Assembly (NCBI GenBank): GCA_019915015.1
Contig: JAHBBC010000001.1
Location: 3,968,001 to 4,032,000 of the forward strand
Direction: 5' to 3'
DNA length: 64,000 nt
Source of the DNA: Auriscalpium vulgare
Taxonomy: Eukaryota; Basidiomycota; Agaricomycetes; Russulales; Auriscalpiaceae
Shown: piece by piece, positions 56,909 to 64,000 of the stretch
How positions within the stretch are numbered: position 1 is the first letter of the stretch
Layout of the letters: every line of letters starts with the position of its first letter
The notes under the pieces: generated by a model
The model's input: the letters and a program-made list of their open reading frames with translations, nothing else
Told to the model about the DNA's origin: nothing
Databases searched by the model: none
Program-made: the position numbers and the translations under genes

Positions 56909-59216
56909 ATGTCGGAGACATTGCACACACCATGGATCGCCGACTATCTCATTAGTCTCGCCGAAACCTGTGGAGGAAGTTTAGGCAGCGCGCCAATGTA
57001 CACCAAGAGCAAGAAAGTGCAGCTCGTCGAGGTGCGCACATATCCCATCTCCTCATTGCACACGCACCAACGACTTCCAGCATCCAGTTCCTTACATTCC
57101 AACAACACGATGAGGACGATTGTATCTGGGCTGTTGTATCCGACAAGTGGCAGAAGCTCCCTGTCCGGTTCACCAGCCAAGCGTTGTCCGACTACTCGAT
57201 GAACTAGTGCGTGATGTAGACTCCCAAAGTCAACATTCTCATGTGTCAATCCCAATAATAGCCAGCAGGACAGCCAAGGCAAGCGACTCACCGAGCAGAA
57301 GCACGCCATTGTTTCCATCAAGTCTTTCAAACCTATCTTCACGCGGGTGCCAGTCGTGAATGGCGAGCGGAAGATGACCATGGAAGCGACGCTCGCGCTC
57401 GACGTGAACCATGTGCGCATCATTGGTAGCATAGATGAGCCTGTCTTCGGCAATCCCGCGTCTCTGAGTCGCCATTCGGAGTTGGACTCCTGGATAAAGG
57501 GTCTACGACAACCGGGGGGCGGCGGGTGCGTGTTTATCCATTTCATAGGCTTCATGCACATGTGTGACCACGACCTTAGAAATGTCTTGAAGCAAAAAAA
57601 GAATGCGCTTGCCGAAGCGGTGAGCAACGACGAGCCAGTAGCTGGGCCATCTGCCGCACCCACGAAAGCCCCGGCGAAGCGAAAGCTGGAAGACATCATC
57701 AGCGTGCAGCCGAAGCCCGTCATAGTGCCTCCGGCGCGCTCTCGTGCCGCAGAGTATCAGAAATCCTGGCTCGTGAGCTATGTCTTAGTTTGCCCGGGCC
57801 TGGCAACAATTATACGAATTGAATTGGTAGTTGTTGTCTAAGGACAAACGGTACAGGATGCCTCCTCGCGACCAGTCGGAGGGTCCAGACAGTAAGCTCG
57901 AGTTATCCCGACGGCGGAAAGCTGCTGATTCGTTGCGCCCAGTCCCACCTATTCAGAGTACTCGTGCACTAGCGCAAGAGTCGACAAGACCTACCACGCC
58001 AGTGGTGCCCGCTAAGAAACCCGCTCGCAGTAAGAAACTCGACTCTCAGCAAGTCAAGATCTTTTCTTTCTTACACCTCTTTACAGGGAAGGGCGCACTA
58101 GAGTTCTCAAGCCCATCACAACCGCCTCCCAAAGGTTCTCGGGACGACCTTGGGGACGAAATGGCGAAGACAAGGGCGCAGTCTTCGCCGCCTCATGTCA
58201 CCAAGAACTCCGCCCACGCCATTCCGACAACTCCATCGAACTGGGAGACGAGCCCCGCACGTTCCGCCGATTCGCGATCTTCTTTTTCCTCTCCTATTCC
58301 CCCGCTTCACCTCCCCGGCAAATGGGACGACACGCGCCAATCGAGTGGCTCCAAATCGCCTGCATCGCCGCGTATTCCCTCGTCCTACCAGGGCCCGCCA
58401 CCGGCCCAACGCCCGCGCCCGCGAACCCCACCCTCGTCGCAGCCGCCAGCACCGACCCCACCGCATTCCCGCCCTCGCGACACGCGAAAGACGGCCTCCC
58501 TCCCCGCATTCGGCGCGCCGCGCCAGTTAGACCGCCGCGTGCCGGTCAAAGTCCTGCGCGTCGAGCCACCCACGGGCCGCGTGCTCGTGCCCAACTCGGA
58601 CCCGTCACAGAGCCAAAGCCAAAGCCAGAGCCAGGGGCAGAAGGCGGGCTCGCGGCTCGGGCGCGCGCTGGCGGCGACGCGCCCGGAGGAGGTCTTCGGC
58701 GGCGGCAAGGCGGGGGCGGGCTCGCAGCAGCACGAGTCGTCCTCACAGCAACACGACGTCAGCGCGGTGGCGGTCAAAGGCACGCAGCACAGACGTGCCG
58801 GAAGCCCCGGGCTGTCCTCTCCGGGCTACTTGCCGCCGTCCAGCCCGCCGTACACTCTGCGCGCACGCGGGGAGCGCTCGCCGAGCTTCGTGCCGGGGAC
58901 GCCGGGCAACGGGGAGAGCATGGAGCTGTCACCCGACGAGCAGCGCGCAGCAAGCTCGCCGGAGGGCGACTCGTCAGCTGAAAAGCTGAGGCGCGACAGG
59001 GCCTTTGTCGCGGATGCGGGGGACGACTACGGCGACGGCGAGATGATGTCAAGCGCGGCGCCGGTGCCGCAGCCGAAGGGGAAGGGGAAGTTGGGTGGGT
59101 TTGAGCTGGATTTCGATATCCAGGGTTGGGGAGAGGATGAGCCGCCATTGTTGAGCTGGTTAGACGTGAGGAAGATCATGGCGCGCACAGAAGCATTGAG
59201 AAGCTCGGCGTTGTAG
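56909..59216 (+). CDS. TPP1/Tpz1-like shelterin subunit (OB-fold)
   Basis: Five exons (56909..57031, 57088..57206, 57262..57525, 57580..57772, 57843..59216), 690 aa. The first 190 residues read as one OB-fold: TPWIADYLISLAETCG, KSKKVQLVEFLTF, EDDCIWAVVSDKWQKLPVRF, HAIVSIKSFKPIFTRVP, ALDVNHVRIIGSIDEPVFGN and ELDSWIKGLRQPGGGG. This order and the SDK.../KSFKP segments match the TPP1/ACD-Tpz1-Est3 domain that recruits telomerase and bridges to POT1. The following 480 residues are Ser/Pro-rich and disordered, including a short QSQSQSQSQGQ run. The last 30 residues (FDIQGWGEDEPPLLSWLDV, then RKIMARTEALRSSAL) look like a short conserved helix, perhaps a partner-binding site. Homology is from pattern memory; the domain is fast-evolving, so a search should confirm it. 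Confidence 0.72.
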
Positions 59217-60041
59217 ACGCACCGATTCCCGATGCTCGGCACGACTGGAATTCAAGTCGACATACGTTCGCTGCGCAGTGGCTAGGAGACTCGCCGGTAG
59301 AGTTACATCAATAATAAAATATGATATACGTCGCTAGCGAGCGTCGTGGCAAAGTTCCTGCTCGCCGGACGGAGTCGCGGTACTCTGTACAAATGGTTTT
59401 GCGGTACGAATCTGTACACGCGGAGCGGAATTTCTGATCAGCGTGCGTCCCGGACTCAGTGTGAACGGCCGATTCTAACAGTATCTCCTCATCATGTAGC
59501 AGGGCCGTCGTGCCTCGTGGATCAATACTAGTCCCCGTTGCCGAACTTGCGCGCATGACTCCATTTCATCGGCCAAGGAGCCGCCGCCTGAGTATGACAA
59601 AAGGCGCTCGTCACAAAAACACTTTTGTCTAGGTGAGCGCCAAAGCATACGACCTAACAATTGCTGACGGGCTCGTCTTCTTGCACGTTGCTCACCAGTC
59701 AACCATCTTGTGCTCTCCTTTTGTCTTCTGAGAGAATAAGACAGGTTCGCTTGGATACTACTCGCAGAGCGCCTGTAGCGATGCAAAGCAAACATATAAC
59801 TACGTAGGTCGCAGAACTACATCCCTACTAATCAACACGCCCTCAGGTCCCTGCATCGGTGAGCATGGCTTGTCTCAAGCGCGAAATGTATGTAACTCCT
59901 TGGGCTGCAGACTGCAGATCCGATTTGCGCTGCTCGGAAGACACTACAGTCAACCAACGTATGCTCTGTACTTCTGCATCTTTGCGCTCACTTTCTGAGC
60001 TGTGAACAGATCGCGTTGCATCTACACGCCATACGCCATCC
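59217..60041. other. Intergenic region containing dispersed repeat copy 1
   Basis: About 825 bp between two same-strand genes. The only recognisable structure is copy 1 of the repeat described at 59484-59711. No gene seen. Confidence 0.5.
59484..59711 (+). repeat. Dispersed repeat, copy 1
   Basis: Two blocks, ATCTCCTCATCATGT followed by TCGTGGATCAATAC, and a longer part with GGCGCTCGTCAC, an A/T-rich loop and GTGAGCGCCAAAGCATAC. The same order recurs at 63517-64000. The GGCGCTC/GAGCGCC parts can pair into a hairpin, and the two copies keep that pairing although loop bases differ. Confidence 0.8.
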
Positions 60042-60535
60042 ATGAGTAACTCATCGGCTCCTCTCCCCACGGCGGTCACGGTCAATGTGACCATCGGCGA
60101 CCGAACAACGATCGAAGGTACGCCACTCCCATACGTCGTTCATCCATCAAGCTCCATACATATCCAGAAACAGAGCACGAGTTCGAGTCCGACAGGGAAA
60201 CGGAGTACGAGTCCGAGTATGACAGCGATGATACAGTCGACGATGCGACCGCCGACTCGGTTCGCAACGAAACTGTCGACTTGGCTCGCAACGAAATCAA
60301 TGATCCACTCAACGGCATGGACAACGCTATTCAAATGATACGAGAAACTAGGGCACTTACAAGGGATCTCTGTGAGCGAGTCAGGATTTTGTGCGAACGC
60401 GAATACGAGAAAAGGGCTCGGAAATTGGCAGAGGATAATAGGGCAGCGACGGATGAAGGTCGTTTGCATTCGGCCGATCAGTTGAGGGAATGGCGCGAGA
60501 AGCTTGATCAACTGCAAGGCGGCCTTCAGGAATGA
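60042..60535 (+). CDS. Small acidic/helical hypothetical protein, 147 aa
   Basis: Two exons (60042..60117, 60168..60535), intron of 50 bp with GTACGC donor and CCAG acceptor. Residues about 25-60 are a run of Glu, Ser and Asp (ETEHEFESDRETEYESEYDS); from about 75 to the end the chain is helical and charged (RALTRDLCERVRILCEREYE then KRARKLAEDNRAA) and likely forms a coiled coil ending in KLDQLQGGLQE. No domain is recognised. The stop codon lies only 5 bp before the left end of an inverted-repeat element, so that element now supplies its 3' UTR and perhaps the poly(A) signal. Confidence 0.65.
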
Positions 60536-60540
60536 TACTA

Positions 60541-61266
60541 CTGTACTTTTTCGACCATAAGTTCGTCACGCGTCCCCTTGGCCCCCGTCGTGAACTTCGG
60601 GCTCCTCGGGTCACGCACGCACGCAGTAGGAAGAACTTAAATACGTGACATATTGTACAGACTATGTAGAGTGTATGAATCGCTTCTAATGAGCCTCGTA
60701 CGCTTCGTACCGTGTGTTTGCAGCATCCTTGAGTGCCTTGACAATGAAAGGGGAGGGAATTGGGATTTCCATGAGTGGGAGTAGCCCCGATGAAGGATGA
60801 GTGTGACAGAAGACATGACTGCTCTCTGCAGAGACGAGATCAACAGTGGGAAGTGTCAAGCCAAGAAATTCAGTGATAGGCATCTCGGCGTCGGGAATGA
60901 GACGCACATAGCGCTTCGGGGCTTTGAAGCTCGACAAGATGTCTTCAAACTCATGAAGAGGAGAAGGAGAGCCTGAGAGAGACATCGGAGACAGTGAAAG
61001 TGACGGAAAGTCGAGCTATAGCAGCGGAAAAGATCATGTCTTATAAGAGTACAGAGAACAATGCAGATAGAAACGACGACCATGGTTGTTGACAGCCATG
61101 GTCGATTGTTGCAGCACGGCCAAGGCTGCACGCGCCGGCCATGGCTACACGCGCTCGGAACTCCGGTCACGCGTCCGAACCCAATTGGAACCGTGACCCC
61201 GGCGAACTTCCAGATTGGTCACGGGTCACGCAAAATTCATTTGAACTTATGGTCGAAAAAGTACAG
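60541..61266. mobile_element. 726-bp element with 24-bp perfect terminal inverted repeats and TA duplication
   Basis: Left end CTGTACTTTTTCGACC plus ATAAGTTC (60541-60564) and right end 61243-61266 are exact reverse complements over 24 bp. Both ends are flanked by TA (60539-60540 and 61267-61268), as for Tc1/mariner-type elements. GTCACG or CGTGAC hexamers cluster inside both ends and resemble transposase-binding subterminal repeats. No transposase is encoded, so it is non-autonomous. It carries a complete 99-codon ORF on the minus strand. Confidence 0.85.
60686..60985 (-). CDS. 99-aa ORF carried inside the inverted-repeat element
   Basis: Unspliced ORF with ATG start and TAA-type stop. The product reads SPLHEFEDILSSFKAPKRYV, then RLIPDAEMPITEFLGLTLPT and ends LKDAANTRYEAYEAH. 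The composition is that of a folded small protein and the frame is much longer than expected by chance in this stretch. No signal peptide, membrane helix or known domain. It may be a captured host gene fragment or an accessory gene of the element. No promoter was recognised. Confidence 0.5.
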   Translation of the reverse strand: MSLSGSPSPLHEFEDILSSFKAPKRYVRLIPDAEMPITEFLGLTLPTVDLVSAESSHVFCHTHPSSGLLPLMEIPIPSPFIVKALKDAANTRYEAYEAH

Positions 61267-61272
61267 TATATA

Positions 61273-62078
61273 CTAGCTCTTGCCCGTGCATTCGCACGGG
61301 TTCTGTAGCTACTAAATGATTCTTCTTAGCTGTACGTAGGCATATTATTTTCTGAATAAAACAGAGGGCCCCTTGGGCCCCTCCGTGCCGGACGGCGCCC
61401 GGCACTCTGGGGCCCCCGTGCTGGGATTCTGGGATTATTGTGCCAGACTGCCACTGTGCCAGTCATGATATCCACTGGGCCCGACCAGTGGAATCCAAAT
61501 ATACGCCATTCATCCTGTAACTTCCCTTGAACTTCCCTTGTCCCTGTACTCACTGGCAGCCAGTTGCTTGTGCTGATTCTGCTGAAGATGCCTGCAGCCT
61601 GCAGTGCTCGGCATCACGACTTACACTACTCCCTCGTCAGAGTGACTCCTAAGTCGTGCTAGTGCGCCAGCTAACTCTTTGCTGATCCTACTGCTATTTT
61701 CCCGTGCTAGTGCGCCAGTCGCTTCGTGCTGCTGGTGCCCGGCCCGGAACCGGCGACCGGCATGTCGCGCGGCTGTAGTTTCCTCAGCTCAATTGCTTCC
61801 TGTAGGTCCTCTCATGCCAGCTATCGATGAACGTATGATGAAACGTATAGCTCCTATACACCTATGTTTGCATCATCATGCTTTTCCAATACCTGGTTGG
61901 ACAGCAAACGGGCGGTTGCCTGTGCACGTGGGTGTGGGAACGTTCCAGTCGGCAGCTGCCGTCGGCTGGCTCTTCAGCCAATCATATCGCTGAAGTTGTC
62001 TCGCTTATTTGTCTTGCTGACTTGTCTTGCTTATTTGTCTCGGACATTTGTGTGGGGCCTAGTTGCTTTCTATATGGA
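61273..62078 (-). mobile_element. Non-autonomous Helitron-like element A
   Basis: Read on the minus strand, the element begins with TC (62078-62077, TCCATATAGAAAGC) and ends in CTAG (61276-61273). Ahead of the CTAG is a hairpin CCCGTGC-GAAT-GCACGGG (7-bp stem), then CAAGAG, the layout of Helitron 3' termini. The base after CTAG is T. No Rep/helicase reading frame is present (806 bp). It shares both ends and internal blocks (for example CCGGCGACCGGCATGTCGCG) with element B. Confidence 0.85.
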
Positions 62079-62760
62079 CTAGCTCATGCCCGTGCATTCG
62101 CACGGGTTCTGTAGCTACTCAATGATCTTCAAGTTAGCTAAAGGCACTTTCTTTTCTCAATAAAAGAGAGGGCCCCTCCGTGCCGGGCGGCGCCCGGCAC
62201 TCTGGGGCCCCTGTGCTGAGATTATTGTGCCAGACTAAGTACCACTGTGCCAGTCCTGCCCGAGCACCACTGGAATCTAGATATCTATTCCCCATTCATT
62301 CTGTAAACTTCCTGTCTCCCACTTTGGTTCCACTGCACAGTCGATTCTTCCTCCTCCGAGTCCCTCCTGCAACTCTCCGCTGATCCTAAGCAGTACTACT
62401 ATCTGCCCGTGCGCCGGGCTCCAGTGGCCTCCCCAGGCCCTGACAGGCGCCCGTGCTGGTGCCCGGACCGGCGACCGGCATGTCGCGCGGCTGGCGCTTT
62501 CTCTCGTTGCTTGTCTTCTCGTGCCAGATATCGATATATACATAGCTCATGTACACCTACATTCACACCTTACAGTCCAATTATACTCTCACAATACCTG
62601 GTTAGACAGCAAACGAATGATGTCGGTCGTATGCACGTGGGTGTGAAAATATTTAGTAAGCAGCTGGCGTCGGCCGGCTCTTCAGCCAATCAAATCGCTC
62701 AGTTGACTTGCTTATTTGTCTCGGAGTTTTATGTGGGGCCTAGTTGCTTTCTATTAGGGA
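62079..62760 (-). mobile_element. Non-autonomous Helitron-like element B
   Basis: Minus-strand element of 682 bp beginning TCCCTAATAGAAAGC (62760 downward), preceded by A, and ending in CTAG (62082-62079) with the same hairpin as element A. Its CTAG touches the TC of element A directly, so the order on the minus strand is A|B|A-element|T. About 38 of the last 40 bases equal those of A; the middle parts differ by indels. Confidence 0.85.
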
Positions 62761-63080
62761 TGGGCAAACGGGCCAGCAAGGGCAGAAGAGAAAAGATGAT
62801 GCAGGACACGGGCCGCATGCAGCGCCGGGAAATGCCGGGCAAGCGCTGGGGCACAAATTCTGTGATCTCGACTGTCCAGATCACAGAATTTGTACCCCAG
62901 CGCTTACGGGAAGTGAACATCTTCCGCAGCCAATGGAATCACTTCTCTTACTTTTGGCGCCAGATGTGAGAACTTCTAGTAGGTTCTTTGACTTTTGGCG
63001 CCGGCTGGCTCTCAGCCAATCAAATCACTCAGTTGACTCGGAGTTTTATGTGGGGCCTAGTTGCTTTCTATTAGGGATTT
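62761..63080 (-). mobile_element. Truncated Helitron 5' end (fragment C)
   Basis: At 63080 a third copy of the Helitron 5' terminus occurs (TCCCTAATAGAAAGCAACTA on the minus strand, preceded by A). Its first 43 bases are the same as in B, and the following SAR (CCGAGTCAACTGAGTGATTT) is similar. No CTAG terminus is found; the tandem pair A/B starts at 62760. It is either an older copy that the array interrupted or a deletion product. Confidence 0.65.
62841..62905. repeat. Long near-perfect palindrome (28-bp arms, 9-base loop)
   Basis: Arms 62841-62868 and 62878-62905 are reverse complements with one mismatch (GGGGC against GTACC), loop CGACTGTCC. It lies within the Helitron fragment C and is far longer than the Helitron terminal hairpin. 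An RNA from either strand would fold to a strong hairpin. Confidence 0.95.
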
Positions 63081-63105
63081 GTATACAAAGATATTATCTG
63101 GGTTG

Positions 63106-63496
63106 TCAAGTATGTAATTCATGTTCGTCGGCGTTCTTCTTCAACATGCTCTCCAATATTTGCACATATTCTCGCAAGCGGCGCGTCTCAGCTCGAGAAT
63201 CCTCCTTCTCGCGTTCATGATTCAGCCTTTCTTTATCCCATCGTCTGACGACGTCTGCCACTGACGATTCATCGGTCAATACACATATCGCGAAAGTGAG
63301 TCGGTAGAGATACCTAATTTCCTCGAGCCGAGCCTCTTGACTGGGCTGGTCCTTGACTCCCAAGATGCCCGCAATTTCATTAATATGTTTTTTTTTCGGC
63401 GTCGCGACGCCTCTTCGCATCCTTGTTGTTTTCTGCCCTCTTCTCCTCCACGCTTTTGGGCACATTGTATCGTTTTTGCTCGTCACTTAGCTTCAT
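63106..63496 (-). pseudogene. Basic/helical protein gene with homopolymer frameshift
   Basis: ATG at 63496; the first 39 codons give MKLSDEQKRYNVPKSVEEKR and then a highly basic NNKDAKRRRDAEKK. At a run of nine A (63388-63396) the frame stops after a few codons. With one A fewer, the frame would continue as HINEIAGILGVKDQPSQEAR and a charged C-terminal helix (RREYVQILESMLKKN-like end) to 63106. The basic stretch followed by a HINEIAGIL helix and a later coiled coil resembles a bHLH or bZIP-like DNA-binding protein, but the match is only in layout. It may be a pseudogene, a programmed or sequencing slip. It sits in the mobile-element island. Confidence 0.5.
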
Positions 63497-63516
63497 AAAG
63501 TCTAGGTAACCAGTCT

Positions 63517-64000
63517 AATCTCCTCATCATGTTTCATGTCTTGCTTCGTGGATCAATACGACGGCATCAATGCGTACATGTGCAACCCGAAATTCTAGGC
63601 AAGTTCCTTCTGCGTTATGCCCACAGCTGGGTAGCTCTCATGCCTAACATCTGCGCAGAGTCCGGCATCGACGTGCACGGCATCGCATCCCCATGAACTA
63701 CCAGACGCGACTCTCGCGCGAACGCGACCAGGCACCAAGCAAGCATCGACAGAGAGTCGACAGGCCCGGAGATCGAGGCACGGGATGGGACCTCAGTGAC
63801 CGAGCTCGTTGTGCGAAGCTGTCGACGTGCCCCTCCTTGCTATTGTGATACCATCCATTCCGCTAGGCAAGGAGCCGGACTCGCAGTATGACAAAACGCG
63901 CTCGCCACAAAAACCCTTTTGTTAAGGTGAGCGCCAAAGCATACTTCCCTAACAACTGCTGAAGGGCTGGTTTTCTTGCCCATTGCTCATCAGCCAACCA
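63517..64000 (+). repeat. Dispersed repeat, copy 2 (cut by window end)
   Basis: Begins with TAATCTCCTCATCATGT and TCGTGGATCAATAC as in copy 1, then about 300 bp not present in copy 1, then a 130-bp block (GCAAGGAGCCGGACTCGC onward) that aligns with 59570-59711 at roughly 80 percent by eye. The extra 300 bp in this copy (or its loss from copy 1) is unexplained. Confidence 0.75.

Noticed and set aside
58053..58086. Possible 34-bp intron in the TPP1-like gene (GTCAAG...TTACAG)
   Set aside because: Shorter than any other intron in the window and the frame is open without it; left as coding.

Overview
The window is nuclear DNA from a filamentous basidiomycete, most likely an Agaricomycete (mushroom/polypore group). 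Genes are GC-rich in third codon positions and broken by many introns of about 45-75 bp with GTRNGT donors, CTRAY branch points and YAG acceptors. Several families are typical of Agaricomycetes: a DUF6535 membrane protein, multi-pass proteins resembling the DUF6533 group, a LysM protein without a secretion signal, and an IFI6/IFI27-like protein. The exact genus cannot be read from the sequence. All exon joins were made by eye from splice signals, reading-frame phase and remembered family motifs. No search was run.

Layout. 1-1.2 kb: 3' end of a Gti1/Pac2 (WOPR) regulator. 2.8-3.9 kb (-): TFIIA large subunit. 4.5-5.1 kb: small coiled-coil protein. 7.3-8.4 kb: Vps3844-type membrane protein. 10.4-11.05 kb (-): prefoldin subunit 4, divergent from sphingosine-1-phosphate lyase (11.5-13.9 kb). 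14.3-16.0 kb (-): seven-helix-type membrane protein 1. 18.1-21.2 kb: DUF6535 protein. 21.9-22.9 kb: IFI6-like protein. 23.8-25.6 kb: flavin monooxygenase. 25.8-27.0 kb (-): VanZ-like protein. 27.2-27.9 kb: RraA-like gene with a frameshift. 29.3-30.6 kb: two very small spliced genes. 30.8-32.3 kb (-): LysM protein. 34.3-36.5 kb: Dal5/Tna1-type MFS transporter. 37.0-38.3 kb (-): zinc-finger protein. 39.1-40.9 kb (-): cytochrome c peroxidase. 44.6-48.1 kb (-): GH3 beta-glucosidase with PA14 insert. 49.1-51.1 kb: F-box-like pseudogene. 51.4-53.2 kb (-): membrane protein 2, a paralog of protein 1. 54.8-56.7 kb (-): M28 aminopeptidase, divergent from a TPP1/Tpz1-like shelterin gene (56.9-59.2 kb). 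59.2-64 kb: an island of mobile DNA.

Most genes are unrelated housekeeping or accessory functions; there is no operon-like organisation. Functional themes are general transcription and protein folding (TFIIA, prefoldin), sphingolipid breakdown, peroxide detoxification in mitochondria (CCP1), and nutrient acquisition (GH3, M28 peptidase, MFS).

The most unusual signals are in the last 5 kb and in the two membrane-protein paralogs. Two non-autonomous Helitron-like elements lie head-to-tail with no base between them, and the pair sits in an A|T target, as expected of a rolling-circle tandem array. Next to them is a 726-bp element with 24-bp perfect terminal inverted repeats and TA target duplication that carries its own 99-codon ORF. 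A 28-bp-arm palindrome, a dispersed repeat in two copies and a frameshifted basic-helix-like gene complete the island. The paralogs, 37 kb apart, keep an almost identical exon ladder including 11-nt, 14-nt and 19-nt exons, although their proteins have diverged strongly.
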